24,713 nucleotides of DNA from Syntrophaceae bacterium UBA6109 (GTDB lineage Bacteria > Desulfobacterota > Syntrophia > Syntrophales > UBA6109), in contig DIWJ01000079.1 of assembly GCA_002428445.1 (NCBI GenBank), forward strand, positions 8,898 to 33,610. The letters are read 5' to 3'. Position 1 is the stretch's first letter; each line of letters opens with the position of its first letter. Under the pieces are notes generated by a model. The model had not been told where the DNA came from. It worked only from the letters and a program-made list of their open reading frames with translations, and did not search any database. Of the stretch, positions 15,735-23,645 are shown one piece after another. Position numbers and translations under genes: made by a program.

Positions 15735-15748
15735 ATCACAATATGTAA

Positions 15749-15773
15749 GATCCTGATCGTCTCACTCAGGATC
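15749..15773 (+). other. 5' leader hairpin downstream of promoter B
   Basis: GATCCTGA (15749-15756) and TCAGGATC (15766-15773) make a perfect 8-bp stem with a 9-base loop. It starts within a few bases of the predicted transcript start, so it may protect the 5' end of the mRNA. No T-run follows. Confidence 0.5.
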
Positions 15774-15824
15774 AACTTGAAGATAGAAGATGATCTGATC
15801 ACACCAAAGAAAGGAGATACAGTC

Positions 15825-15896
15825 ATGAATATTTTTGCCATCATCGGTATTGTTGTTGTGGTGCTTTTCATAGCAGGCTATTTCGGACTGAGGTAG
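15825..15896 (+). CDS. 23-residue single-pass membrane peptide
   Basis: A very small ORF starting MNIFAIIGIVVVVLF and ending GYFGLR, with AAAGGAG at a good distance from ATG 15825. Nearly the whole peptide is one membrane helix with a positive C-terminal residue. It is first in the transcript predicted from sigma-54 promoter B, ahead of BON, CsbD and DUF3309 genes. Tiny hydrophobic peptides of this kind often accompany envelope-stress genes and can modulate membrane proteins. Function unknown. Confidence 0.65.
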   Translation: MNIFAIIGIVVVVLFIAGYFGLR

Positions 15897-16006
15897 CCCC
15901 AGTACCCGCATGATACGGATCATGAACGCTGCATGACGGAGAAAACAAATCGTAACCTGTAGTATCGGAAGAAACCGGTCTACTCGACTCAATAGGAGGA
16001 ACTGTG

Positions 16007-16321
16007 ATGAAGAAGAGAAATATCGTTATCCATTTTTTAGTGATTTGTATGATGATCGCCACCTTCGCGGCCTGTGCATCGACCCGCACCCATGAAAGTG
16101 CAGGCGAATACGTTGACGACTCGGTCATCACGACCAAGGTAAAATCCCTGCTGGCGCAGGATGATTTTCTCAAGTCATTCAAGATCAGCGTCGAGACGTA
16201 CCAAGGCACCGTCCAACTGAGCGGCTTCGTTAATACTCAACAGGCCGTCAATAAAGCGGGTGAGATCGTACGGAGCGTTAAGGGAGTTAAATCCTTAAAG
16301 AACAATCTGATCGTGAAATAG
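16007..16321 (+). CDS. BON-domain lipoprotein
   Basis: A 104-residue lipoprotein. The signal ends in FAAC (Cys at about 23), and one BON domain follows: DDSVITTKVKSLLAQD, then VETYQGTVQLSGFVN and VRSVKGVKSLKNNL. BON domains bind phospholipids and occur in OsmY and related envelope-stress proteins. Start ATG 16007 follows AGGAGG with seven bases between; GTG at 16004 is in frame but too close. It lies second in a cluster with the triple-BON protein and CsbD, which points to osmotic or envelope stress. Being anchored by a lipid, it probably acts at the inner face of the outer membrane. Confidence 0.9.
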   Translation: MKKRNIVIHFLVICMMIATFAACASTRTHESAGEYVDDSVITTKVKSLLAQDDFLKSFKISVETYQGTVQLSGFVNTQQAVNKAGEIVRSVKGVKSLKNNLIVK

Positions 16322-16337
16322 ACGAAGGGGAAATACC

Positions 16338-16517
16338 ATGAAATCAGGGACACAGGACCAGGCGGAAGGCACGTTTCATAAAATTAAGGGTAAGGTCAAG
16401 GAGGTCGCCGGAGACCTAAGCGACAATAAAGAGTTGGAAGACGAAGGCACCCATGAAAAGGTAGCCGGCAAAGTTCAGGAAAAGATCGGTCAGGTCAAGA
16501 AGGTTCTGGGGAAGTAG
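16338..16517 (+). CDS. CsbD-family stress protein
   Basis: A 59-residue hydrophilic protein rich in Lys, Glu and Gly, typical of the CsbD family. The two related motifs are KIKGKVKEVAGDLSDN and HEKVAGKVQEKIGQVKK. CsbD proteins are abundant general-stress proteins of unknown biochemical role. Start ATG 16338 is 16 bases after the BON lipoprotein stop, with GGGGAAA upstream. The tight spacing indicates co-transcription. There is no signal peptide, so it is probably cytoplasmic. Confidence 0.92.
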   Translation: MKSGTQDQAEGTFHKIKGKVKEVAGDLSDNKELEDEGTHEKVAGKVQEKIGQVKKVLGK

Positions 16518-16555
16518 GGAGACCAACAGCAACGCCTGTAAAGGGAGAACGCACC

Positions 16556-17311
16556 ATGAAAGCAATGTATCGTTTAGCTCTGACGGCAGCGATGGTCACT
16601 CTGTTAACGAGTATGTCTGTACTCGCGTCCGAGATGGATGACCGCATAGAATCATCCGCCAGGGATTCATATGTATTCAAGACTTTTCTCAAGGGTGATG
16701 ACGTTAAAATACAGTCCAAAGATGGCGCCGTCATCTTGACAGGGATCGTCTCCGAAGAATCCCGCCGAGGATTGGCTAACGAGACCGTAGCGGGACTGCC
16801 CGAGGTCAAAAGCGTGGACAACAGGCTGGAGGTCAAAGGTGCGTCTCCCACCCCCAATTCAGATGCGTGGGTCGGTGAGAAAGTGAAAGCCAACCTCTTG
16901 TTCCATCGGAACGTGAGTACCATCACAACCGAAGTTTACGTCAAAGACGGCATCGTGACCCTGCGAGGCGATGCTGTCAGTCAGGCGCAAAAGGAATTGA
17001 CGACCGAATATGCCAAAGATGTCGAAGGCGTCAAAGACGTAAATAATGAGATGACCGTTTCAAAGACCTCGGGAATGACAATGGCAAGGGTGTTCGGAAA
17101 GATTGATGACGCATCCATCGCAGCCCAGATCAAGATGGCCTTGCTGTTCCATCGCTCGACCAGTGCCCTCAGCACCAAGGTCGAGACAAACGATGGAGTG
17201 GTCACGATTTACGGCAAGGCCATGAACGCGGCCGAGAAGGAACTGGTCACCAAACTCGTCAACGACATAAACGGTGTGAAGAGCGTAGATAACCGAATGA
17301 CCATTGAGTAG
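16556..17311 (+). CDS. Periplasmic protein with three BON domains (OsmY-like)
   Basis: A 251-residue exported protein. The signal peptide is about residues 1-25 (cleavage after SVLAS) and three BON domains lie at 27-94, 104-168 and 183-251. Each contains the pattern VxxxDGxVxLxGxV followed by VxGVKxVxN, and domains 2 and 3 share KANLLFHR/KMALLFHR openings, which suggests internal duplication. OsmY has two BON domains and acts as a periplasmic chaperone-like lipid-binding protein; three is a longer variant. GGAG lies eight bases before ATG 16556. It is part of the stress cluster downstream of sigma-54 promoter B. Confidence 0.92.
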   Translation: MKAMYRLALTAAMVTLLTSMSVLASEMDDRIESSARDSYVFKTFLKGDDVKIQSKDGAVILTGIVSEESRRGLANETVAGLPEVKSVDNRLEVKGASPTPNSDAWVGEKVKANLLFHRNVSTITTEVYVKDGIVTLRGDAVSQAQKELTTEYAKDVEGVKDVNNEMTVSKTSGMTMARVFGKIDDASIAAQIKMALLFHRSTSALSTKVETNDGVVTIYGKAMNAAEKELVTKLVNDINGVKSVDNRMTIE

Positions 17312-17409
17312 TCCGAGTCCAAGACCAAAGAGACCGTATGATCACTGCAAAGTAAAGGGAATGCGTCGGATGTCGATAAGCAACAACTTCAGCCGAAAGG
17401 AAAATAAAC

Positions 17410-17562
17410 ATGGGAATGATACTGATCATTATTTTGATACTCGTCTTGGTCGGCGTACTGCCCACTTGGCCTCACAGTAAAAACTGGGGATACTATCCCA
17501 GCAGTGGACTTGGATTGGTTCTTCTGATTGTGCTCATCCTACTGCTGATGGGGCGAATCTGA
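17410..17562 (+). CDS. DUF3309 small membrane protein
   Basis: A 50-residue protein with two hydrophobic helices (MGMILIIILILVLVGV and LGLVLLIVLILLLMG) joined by the loop LPTWPHSKNWGYYPSSG. The TWPHS.NWGYYPS loop and the GRI end are the recognised DUF3309 pattern. Start ATG 17410 has AAAGGA about nine bases upstream. It lies 98 bases after the triple-BON gene on the same strand and probably ends the stress cluster. The family has no known function but occurs with BON, CsbD and similar stress genes. Confidence 0.9.
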   Translation: MGMILIIILILVLVGVLPTWPHSKNWGYYPSSGLGLVLLIVLILLLMGRI

Positions 17563-17769
17563 TGTGAGTTTTTACGAGAAAGCACTCTGAATCCATCTAT
17601 GTCACCCTCCATCTCTTAAAAGGGGAGGACTTCAATAACGATCAGTCAAATGTCAGATTACCATCAGATAGATGAATTCCTTATGGTGTAACTGTCCGGA
17701 AGCGACGCTGAAGAAAGACCAACCGGTCAGTGCAAAAACAAGTTTTGGGTCAAGTTCCATTACACATCA
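17563..17769. other. Intergenic region, no gene seen
   Basis: The stretch between DUF3309 and the TRAP promoter has no convincing ORF or hairpin. A good ribosome-like GGGGAGG near 17621-17628 is followed by ATA, not ATG. That frame would give an 18-residue peptide, so I do not call it. Confidence 0.5.
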
Positions 17770-17798
17770 TTGACAATGCACCTTCATTGTATTATACG
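17770..17798 (+). promoter_or_regulatory. Sigma-70-type promoter for the TRAP/pxp operon
   Basis: TTGACA (17770-17775) and TATACG (17793-17798) are 17 bases apart; TTATAC one base earlier is an alternative -10. This would start a transcript near 17805 and leave a leader of about 200 bases before dctP. Confidence 0.65.
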
Positions 17799-17938
17799 AT
17801 CCGCGACAGACCGTTCAGGCAGATTATTCTTTCTCCGATCTTTAGGCAGGCTGGGGACAAACCGGTTTTGCCGCATCGTTTTTCCATAGTTTTTATTGTC
17901 CTGCTCTTCGAGGAGGGGCGCGGCCGTTTGGCGTGGCG

Positions 17939-17956
17939 TTGTGATATTTTTTACAA
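17939..17956. promoter_or_regulatory. CRP-like site in the dctP leader
   Basis: TTGTGATATTTTTTACAA contains TGTGA-N6-TTACA, one base from the TGTGA-N6-TCACA CRP consensus. It lies 53-70 bases upstream of dctP and downstream of the predicted promoter, so it would repress that promoter or serve an unseen second one. Confidence 0.4.
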
Positions 17957-18008
17957 TGCTCGTAAGATGAAAAAAGCTGTATAAACCTTGGAAAGGGAGG
18001 AAGTCCGC

Positions 18009-19001
18009 ATGAAAAATTTGCTCCGTGTGCTGTTCGTTGTGGTTTTTCTGGTGACAATGACCGTTGCGCCCGTACTGGCCAAAACGAGTTGGAATGCCAA
18101 TTCCGTCTGGCCCCCTAAAAATCTTCACAGTGTCGGCCTCACCGACTTTGCCGAAAAAGTGAAGAAGGCCACCAATGGCGATCTCGATATCGTTGTCAGC
18201 ACGGGCGGCGCCTTGGGTTTCAAGGGGCCCGATCTGCTGAAGGCCGTCCGTGACGGTCTCGTTCCCATTTCCGATATGCTGATCAGCGGTGTGGCCGGCG
18301 ACGAGAAGATCTTCCAGATCGTAACCCTCCCCTTTTTCGTTAGAAATTTCGACGAGCTGCGGCTTTTGATCGATATTTCGCACCCATACTTCGACAAGAG
18401 CGCCCAGAAATGGGGCCAGAAGATCCTCTACATCGCCCCTTGGCCGGGAGCGGGTCTCTGGACCAAGAAAAAGGCCTCTACCCTTGCAGATTTCAAGGGT
18501 CTCAAAACGAGAACCTATGACAAGAACGGCGCCCTCGTGATGGAGGCCGTCGGTGCGACGCCTTTTGCTCTTCCCTTCAGCGAGGTCTATACGTCGCTAC
18601 AGACGGGCCTGATCGACTCCGTCATGACCTCGACGCCAACCGCCGTGGACGGAAAATTCTGGGAAGTGCTCAAGTACTTTGAGCCGCTGAACATCACGAT
18701 CGCCACCGATATGGTGACGGTCAATCTGAAGGCCTTCCAGAAACTCCCCAAGGCGCAGCAGGATCTCCTCGTAAAGATCGGCAAGGAGACGGAAGCGGCG
18801 ATGTGGGCGAACGTGAAGACCTGGGACAAGGAACAGGAAGCCATCAGCAACAAGAACGGCATCGAGACCGTCAAGCCGTCCGACAAAGTCATCGGTGAAC
18901 TCGAGAAGATCACGGAAACCATCCGTGCCGAATGGCTGAAATCGGCGCCCGCGGACGGCAAGAAGATATACGACGAATTCCTGAAAAAAGTGAAGCGTTA
19001 A
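18009..19001 (+). CDS. dctP: TRAP transporter solute-binding protein DctP
   Basis: A 330-residue periplasmic binding protein that captures the substrate for the TRAP transporter. The signal peptide is residues 1 to about 24 (ends APVLAK). Family marks are VWPPKNLHSVGLTDFAEKVKK, the IVVSTGGALGFKGPDLLKAV stretch and LADFKGLKTRTYDKNG, whose Arg is the conserved carboxylate-binding residue, then EVYTSLQTGLIDSV. Start ATG 18009 has GGGAGG nine bases upstream; the TTG at 17988 would add residues before the signal. It is the first gene of dctPQM-pxpABC. A carboxylate ligand is expected from the Arg, and the downstream genes point to 5-oxoproline. Confidence 0.94.
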   Translation: MKNLLRVLFVVVFLVTMTVAPVLAKTSWNANSVWPPKNLHSVGLTDFAEKVKKATNGDLDIVVSTGGALGFKGPDLLKAVRDGLVPISDMLISGVAGDEKIFQIVTLPFFVRNFDELRLLIDISHPYFDKSAQKWGQKILYIAPWPGAGLWTKKKASTLADFKGLKTRTYDKNGALVMEAVGATPFALPFSEVYTSLQTGLIDSVMTSTPTAVDGKFWEVLKYFEPLNITIATDMVTVNLKAFQKLPKAQQDLLVKIGKETEAAMWANVKTWDKEQEAISNKNGIETVKPSDKVIGELEKITETIRAEWLKSAPADGKKIYDEFLKKVKR

Positions 19002-19026
19002 AGAGCTTCCCCGTGGCAAATTCGTA

Positions 19027-19068
19027 CCGGGATCCCGGGCCTGCATCATCTCGCCCGGGATCCCGGGC
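19027..19068. terminator. Strong stem-loop between dctP and dctQ
   Basis: CCGGGATCCCGGGC (19027-19040) and GCCCGGGATCCCGG (19053-19066) form a perfect 14-bp stem with a 12-base loop; each arm also contains the palindrome CCGGGATCCCGG. A short pyrimidine stretch with TTT follows, not a full U-run. Such structures after the binding-protein gene often raise its mRNA level relative to the membrane subunits. Confidence 0.6.
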
Positions 19069-19149
19069 GGTTTCTCTGTCTGATTGAATCCGACAGAGGG
19101 TTGGTGTGAGTCGGTGCACCATGGCTCCGCTTCGAGGGAGAGATCTGCA

Positions 19150-19686
19150 ATGAAATCTTTGATCAACGCCATCGACCGTATTTCCGGTTTCGGCGGCTGG
19201 ACGGCGGGCGTCCTGATGGTCATCGCGCTCGTCATCGGCGTGTCGGAAATCGTCACACGGTACGTTTTCGGCAAAACCCTTTACATCGCCGATGAGTATT
19301 CGGGCTACCTGATGGCCATGCTCACATTTCTTGGATTGGCCTACACGCTTCGCGAGCGGGGCCATATCCGGATGATGTTCCTTGTTCATGTCCTGAAAGG
19401 CCGGAACCGAGTGATATTCAACATGATCTGCATGTCTGTGGGGTTCGTGTTTTGCATCGGGCTGATATGGTTCACCGGCGAATTCTTCTGGGACTCGGTG
19501 GTCAACCAAACCCAGTCCATGCAGATTACGGAAACCTATTTGGCAATCCCCGAAGCCTTCCTGCCCATTGGATCGTTTATTCTGTTGCTCCAGTTTCTGT
19601 CCGAGTTTCTCAAGGGCGCCGCGATCCTGCGGGAAGATACGGCAGGACTACGGATCCTGGAGGAAACCGACGAGCTGGGGCGATAG
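19150..19686 (+). CDS. dctQ: TRAP transporter small membrane subunit DctQ
   Basis: A 178-residue inner-membrane protein with four membrane segments near 17-38, 51-67, 86-108 and 136-154, as expected for DctQ. The conserved segment between helices 2 and 3, RERGHIRMMF (68-77), and the SGYLMAMLTFLGLAYTLRE stretch are family hallmarks. Start ATG 19150 follows GGGAGAGA; the longer frame from 19084 adds a hydrophilic leader that overlaps the hairpin region and is unlikely. It lies 46 bases before dctM. DctQ and DctM together form the sodium-driven permease. Confidence 0.93.
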   Translation: MKSLINAIDRISGFGGWTAGVLMVIALVIGVSEIVTRYVFGKTLYIADEYSGYLMAMLTFLGLAYTLRERGHIRMMFLVHVLKGRNRVIFNMICMSVGFVFCIGLIWFTGEFFWDSVVNQTQSMQITETYLAIPEAFLPIGSFILLLQFLSEFLKGAAILREDTAGLRILEETDELGR

Positions 19687-19732
19687 GGGGCGCATCCCTG
19701 TGGCCCGCCCGTAATACAGCGGAGAGAAGAAC

Positions 19733-21043
19733 ATGAACATTGCTCTGGGACCTGTTTCCGTGGTAATTCTCGGCCTGCTCATCCTTTTTTTGGGCGGTTC
19801 GATCTGGATTGGCATCTCCCTGTTCATCGTCGGCATGGGCGGCTTCTTCATTTTCACCGACGTCTCCTTCGGCTCGCTGCTGGCGAATGTCGCCTGGAAC
19901 AACACAAGCGGTTCGGCGATGATGGCGCTGCCGTTTTTCATCTGGATGGGAGAGATCCTCTTCCGCAGCAAGATATCGGAAAATCTTTTCCGGGGCCTTT
20001 CGCCCTGGATGGATTCCATTCCGGGACGGCTTGTCCATGTGAATATCCTGGCCTGCACGTTTTTTGCCGCCGTCAGCGGCTCCTCGGCGGCCACGACGGC
20101 CACCGTCGGAAAGATCACCGTACCGGAATTTAAAAAAAGGGGGTACGACCATAATCTTTCCATCGGATCCCTGGCCGGAGCAGGCACGCTGGGGTTCATG
20201 ATTCCGCCGAGCATGATGATGCTCGTTTACGGCATCATCGGTGATGTGAGCATCGGCAAGCTCTTCATCGCGGGCTTCATCCCCGGCTTCATGATGGCCT
20301 CCATGTTCAGCGGTTATATTCTGTTGCGCTGCCTGATTTCTCCCGAACTCGCACCCAAGGGAGGGGAACATTACACCTGGAAAGACCGGTTCAGTGCCCT
20401 TCCGGCCATCGCGCCCGTCGTCATTCTGATCCTCTTCGTACTGGGCAGCATCTACATGGGGGTGGCGACACCCACGGAAGCGGGCGCCCTGGGCGTTGTG
20501 GGCGCCTTCTTTTTTGCGGCGCTTACGAAGAGCCTTTCCTGGGAAGTTTTCAAGGTGAGTCTCGTGGGGTCCGTCCGTACCAGTTGCATGATCATGCTGA
20601 TCGTCATGGGCGCCGCGTACCTGTCGAACGTGATCGGCTACCTGGGCATCACCCGGGCGTTGACGCAATACGTGACCGCCATGGGACTCTCGCCCTACAT
20701 GCTCATTGTCATCCTGACGGTTCTCTATCTGATCCTGGGCTGCCTCGTCGACGGCTTCTCCATGATTGTCATGACGGCGCCGATCGTCCTTCCGCTGATT
20801 GAAGCGGCCAAATTCGACACGGTCTGGTTCGGGATCTATCTGGTTCTAATGATCGAACTGGCGCAGATAACCCCCCCGGTGGGCTTCAACCTGTTTGTGA
20901 TCAGCGGACTCAACAACGACGACCTATCGACCGTGGCCAGGGCGGCATTCCCATTCTTCTTCATCATGTTGCTGGCGACGGTTCTGTTGACGGTCTTTCC
21001 GGAGATCGCGCTGTTCCTGCCGAGCCGGATGATCGGGAAATGA
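19733..21043 (+). CDS. dctM: TRAP transporter large membrane subunit DctM
   Basis: A 436-residue polytopic inner-membrane protein with about 12 hydrophobic segments, the substrate-translocating subunit. Recognisable DctM sequences include ACTFFAAVSGSSAATTATVG, GAGTLGFMIPPSMMMLVYG (the IPPS motif), YMGVATPTEAGALGVVGA and the C-terminal ELAQITPPVGFNLFVISG. Length is that of the family. GGAG lies nine bases before ATG 19733. It ends 39 bases before pxpA. The link to pxpABC suggests pyroglutamate transport; binding specificity itself is set by DctP. Confidence 0.95.
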   Translation: MNIALGPVSVVILGLLILFLGGSIWIGISLFIVGMGGFFIFTDVSFGSLLANVAWNNTSGSAMMALPFFIWMGEILFRSKISENLFRGLSPWMDSIPGRLVHVNILACTFFAAVSGSSAATTATVGKITVPEFKKRGYDHNLSIGSLAGAGTLGFMIPPSMMMLVYGIIGDVSIGKLFIAGFIPGFMMASMFSGYILLRCLISPELAPKGGEHYTWKDRFSALPAIAPVVILILFVLGSIYMGVATPTEAGALGVVGAFFFAALTKSLSWEVFKVSLVGSVRTSCMIMLIVMGAAYLSNVIGYLGITRALTQYVTAMGLSPYMLIVILTVLYLILGCLVDGFSMIVMTAPIVLPLIEAAKFDTVWFGIYLVLMIELAQITPPVGFNLFVISGLNNDDLSTVARAAFPFFFIMLLATVLLTVFPEIALFLPSRMIGK

Positions 21044-21082
21044 TCCGGAGAGGATCGAAATGCCGTACAAGGAGATGAACCC

Positions 21083-21859
21083 ATGAAGGGAGTCGACATC
21101 AACTGCGACATGGGGGAGAGTTTCGGCGCTTACACCATCGGCATGGACGGCGAGGTGATCCGGTACATCAGCTCGGCCAACATCGCCTGCGGCTTCCACG
21201 CCGGCGACCCGCGGGTTATGAACCGGACGGTGAAGCTTGCCAAGGAAAATGGCGTCGGCGTCGGGGCCCATCCGGGATACCCCGACCTCGCAGGATTCGG
21301 GCGGCGGAACCTGCATTGCACCCCGGATGAAGTGCGTGATGATGTGATCTACCAGATCGCGGCCCTGATGGGTTTCTGCAATCTCCATGGCGTGAAGATG
21401 CAGCACGTGAAGCCTCACGGCAGCCTGTATAACATGTGTGTGGGAAACGAGCCCTTGTCCAGGGCCGTGGCCGAGGCGATCGCCGCCGTCGATCCGGATC
21501 TCATCTGGGTAACGCTCGGCGGAGCACAGGCCGGCCTTGCGCAAAGGATTGCCGATGCGGCGGGGATCCGTGTCGTCTTCGAGGCCTTCCCCGACCGGGC
21601 CTATACCTCCGATGGAAAACTGGCGCCGCGGAAACTTCCCGGGGCCGTGATCACCGACCCGCAGCGGGCCGCCGAGCAGGCCGTCCGGATGGCCAAAGAG
21701 GGCAGGGTGATGGCCATGGATGGTACGGGCATCGATTTGGAAGTCCAAACGCTATGCGTGCATGGCGACAATCCATCGGCCGTGGACCATGTCAGGGCGA
21801 TCCGGCAGGCGCTGGAGGCCGAGGGGCTCAGCATCGTCCCTCTGGGCGGACCGGCCTGA
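21083..21859 (+). CDS. pxpA: 5-oxoprolinase subunit A (LamB/YcsF family)
   Basis: A 258-residue cytoplasmic protein, one of three subunits of the ATP-dependent prokaryotic 5-oxoprolinase that opens 5-oxoproline to glutamate. Family motifs are VDINCDMGESFGAY at the start, ANIACGFHAGDP, GAHPGYPDLAGFGRR, VKPHGSLYN and VFEAFPDRAYTSDG. AAGGAG lies upstream of ATG 21083. It directly follows dctM on the same strand, and pxpB and pxpC follow it. The length is typical. The enzyme and transporter in one operon indicate that imported 5-oxoproline is a nutrient, which is inference from order. Confidence 0.95.
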   Translation: MKGVDINCDMGESFGAYTIGMDGEVIRYISSANIACGFHAGDPRVMNRTVKLAKENGVGVGAHPGYPDLAGFGRRNLHCTPDEVRDDVIYQIAALMGFCNLHGVKMQHVKPHGSLYNMCVGNEPLSRAVAEAIAAVDPDLIWVTLGGAQAGLAQRIADAAGIRVVFEAFPDRAYTSDGKLAPRKLPGAVITDPQRAAEQAVRMAKEGRVMAMDGTGIDLEVQTLCVHGDNPSAVDHVRAIRQALEAEGLSIVPLGGPA

Positions 21860-21880
21860 CCGGGAGTGTAGACTCGCAAG

Positions 21881-21899
21881 CCCCGCCCTGCGGACGGGG
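21881..21899 (+). terminator. Small hairpin between pxpA and pxpB
   Basis: CCCCG (21881-21885) and CGGGG (21895-21899) pair around CCTGCGG, giving a GC-rich stem followed by AGTTTTC. It is terminator-like but weak, and may tune the ratio of pxpA to pxpBC rather than end the operon. Confidence 0.4.
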
Positions 21900-21932
21900 A
21901 GTTTTCATCCTCATTATTACGGTATTTGAGTC

Positions 21933-22637
21933 ATGGCACTCCTCTATGAGCAGGCCCGGATCCGGTTGAGCGGCGACCGCGCGCTCCTGGTGGAGTACGG
22001 CGACGGAATCGACCCTGCCGTCAACGAAAAGGTGCGGGCGATGACGGTTCTCCTGAAAAAAAACCTTCCGGCCGGCGTCGAGGCGGTTGTACCGGCCTAC
22101 CGCTCCCTCTCCCTTCTCTACGATCCGCTGGCGACGACTCCGGCCAGGCTGATGGAAATTCTTCATGCGCTGGAAGCGGAATCCCGAGCGGCTAAGATTG
22201 TCGAGCCGAAGGTCGTTCCGATCCCGGTCTGCTACGGCGGCGAGTTCGGCCCCGACATCGGCGTCGTTATGGAACACACAAGCCTACATCAGGATGAGAT
22301 CATCGCCATCCATGCCTCCGTCGACTATTCCATCTATATGATCGGCTTCACGCCGGGATTCTGCTATCTGGGCGGTCTGGATCGCCGGTTGCAGACGCCC
22401 CGCAGGAAAACGCCGCGGACGAACCTGCCGGCGGGTTCGGTCGGGATCGCGGAATCCCAGACGGGGATGTATCCCGTCGAGAGTCCCGGCGGCTGGCAGA
22501 TCATCGGGCGGACGCCGCTGCGGCTCTTCGCCCCCGCTCGGGGAAACCCCTTCCTGTACGAGGCGGGAGACCGTATCCGGTTCGTACCCATCGCCGGGGC
22601 CGAGTTTGATCGATTGTACGAAAAGGAGTGGTTCTGA
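21933..22637 (+). CDS. pxpB: 5-oxoprolinase subunit B (KipI family)
   Basis: A 234-residue protein of the KipI/allophanate-hydrolase-subunit-1 family. It has GDRALLVEYGD near the N terminus and then the strongly conserved YMIGFTPGFCYLGGLD, LPAGSVGIAESQTGMYP and SPGGWQIIGRTP. With PxpA and PxpC it hydrolyses 5-oxoproline using ATP. Start ATG 21933 has only a weak ribosome site and follows pxpA by 73 bases, which include a small hairpin. Its stop TGA overlaps the pxpC ATG by one base (TGATG at 22635-22639), so B and C are translationally coupled. Confidence 0.95.
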   Translation: MALLYEQARIRLSGDRALLVEYGDGIDPAVNEKVRAMTVLLKKNLPAGVEAVVPAYRSLSLLYDPLATTPARLMEILHALEAESRAAKIVEPKVVPIPVCYGGEFGPDIGVVMEHTSLHQDEIIAIHASVDYSIYMIGFTPGFCYLGGLDRRLQTPRRKTPRTNLPAGSVGIAESQTGMYPVESPGGWQIIGRTPLRLFAPARGNPFLYEAGDRIRFVPIAGAEFDRLYEKEWF

Positions 22638-23593
22638 TGGAGCTCTTCGCCATCCGGAACCCCGGGCCCATGACCACCGTCCAGGATCTTGGGCGTCCGG
22701 CCTTCCTGGACCGGGGCGTTCCCCTCTCCGGGGCCCTCGATCCCTTTGCCTGCCGGGTGGCGAATTTGCTCGTTGGAAATCCCGAAGAGGCGGCCATCCT
22801 GGAGATCACCGTGATGGGCCCCACCCTCGAGGTTCTCGCCCCGGCCGATATCGCGCTGACCGGCGCCGAGATGGGGATGACGATCAACCGGGTCTCCGTC
22901 CCGGGATGGCGGACAATGAGAGTGACCCCCGGCGACATCATCCGGATTCCCCGGGCGGTGCAGGGCTGCCGGGCCTGTCTCGCCGTCACGGGGGGCATCG
23001 ACGTTCCCTTGATGATGGGGAGTCGCTCCACCTTCGTGAGGGCGAAAATCGGCGGCATTGAGGGACGCGGATTGGTCAAGGGTGATATCCTGCGCCGGGG
23101 TGAGGGGAGCCTTCTGGATCGTCCCCGCGAGCTTCCCGGCGAATGGATTCCGCAATATCCACGCGAGATCGCGCTCCGGTCCGTCCCGGGCCCGCAGGAC
23201 GACGTTTTCCAAAAAGGCATCGATGCCTTTTTCGGCGCCTCCTACGAAGTGACCCGGCAGGCCGACCGGATGGGTTGCCGGCTCCGGGGCCCCGCCGTCC
23301 AGCGCGACCGGGAATCACCCGAGAGCATCATAACGGAGCCCACGATGCCCGGAAACGTTCAGGTCCCCGCCGATGGGCAGCCCATCATCCTCTTGGTCGA
23401 GCAGACCTCGGGAGGGTATGCAAAAATCGCGACCGTGATTACTGCGGATCTCCCTAACGTGGGTCAGGCCATGCCCGGGAACACCGTCCGGTTCGAACGG
23501 GTGGCCCTCGAGACAGCGCATCGCCTGTATCGGGAGCAGCAAAAAAAACTGCAAAAAATCCGAAATTATCTCGAAAAGCGTGCATTCCGCTGA
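22637..23593 (+). CDS. pxpC: 5-oxoprolinase subunit C (KipA family)
   Basis: A 318-residue protein of the KipA/allophanate-hydrolase-subunit-2 family and partner of PxpB. The start FAIRNPGPMTTVQDLGRP and GVPLSGALDPFACRVANLL are diagnostic, followed by AAILEITVMGPTLE, LAVTGGIDVP and MGSRSTFVRAKIGG. The C-terminal part has QTSGGYAKIATVI, also conserved. ATG 22637 is preferred over GTG 22628 because AAAAGGAG ends at 22628, eight bases before it. It is the last gene of the plus-strand operon; no clear intrinsic terminator follows. Confidence 0.95.
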   Translation: MELFAIRNPGPMTTVQDLGRPAFLDRGVPLSGALDPFACRVANLLVGNPEEAAILEITVMGPTLEVLAPADIALTGAEMGMTINRVSVPGWRTMRVTPGDIIRIPRAVQGCRACLAVTGGIDVPLMMGSRSTFVRAKIGGIEGRGLVKGDILRRGEGSLLDRPRELPGEWIPQYPREIALRSVPGPQDDVFQKGIDAFFGASYEVTRQADRMGCRLRGPAVQRDRESPESIITEPTMPGNVQVPADGQPIILLVEQTSGGYAKIATVITADLPNVGQAMPGNTVRFERVALETAHRLYREQQKKLQKIRNYLEKRAFR

Positions 23594-23645
23594 TGGATGC
23601 GGGATCCTGTGTAACTTCTTTGTTATTCCGATATTATTACCGATT

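Noticed and set aside
13785..15740. Insertion sequence or composite transposon bounded by the inverted copies
   Set aside because: No transposase is encoded between them, and no target duplication is visible. The repeats carry promoter-like elements and a regular activator-site spacing, so a regulatory module explains them better, though a non-autonomous mobile repeat is not excluded.
17621..17682. 18-residue ORF after a good ribosome-like site
   Set aside because: The codon at the right distance is ATA, and the next ATG leaves only 13 residues. Could be a damaged small gene, but no support.
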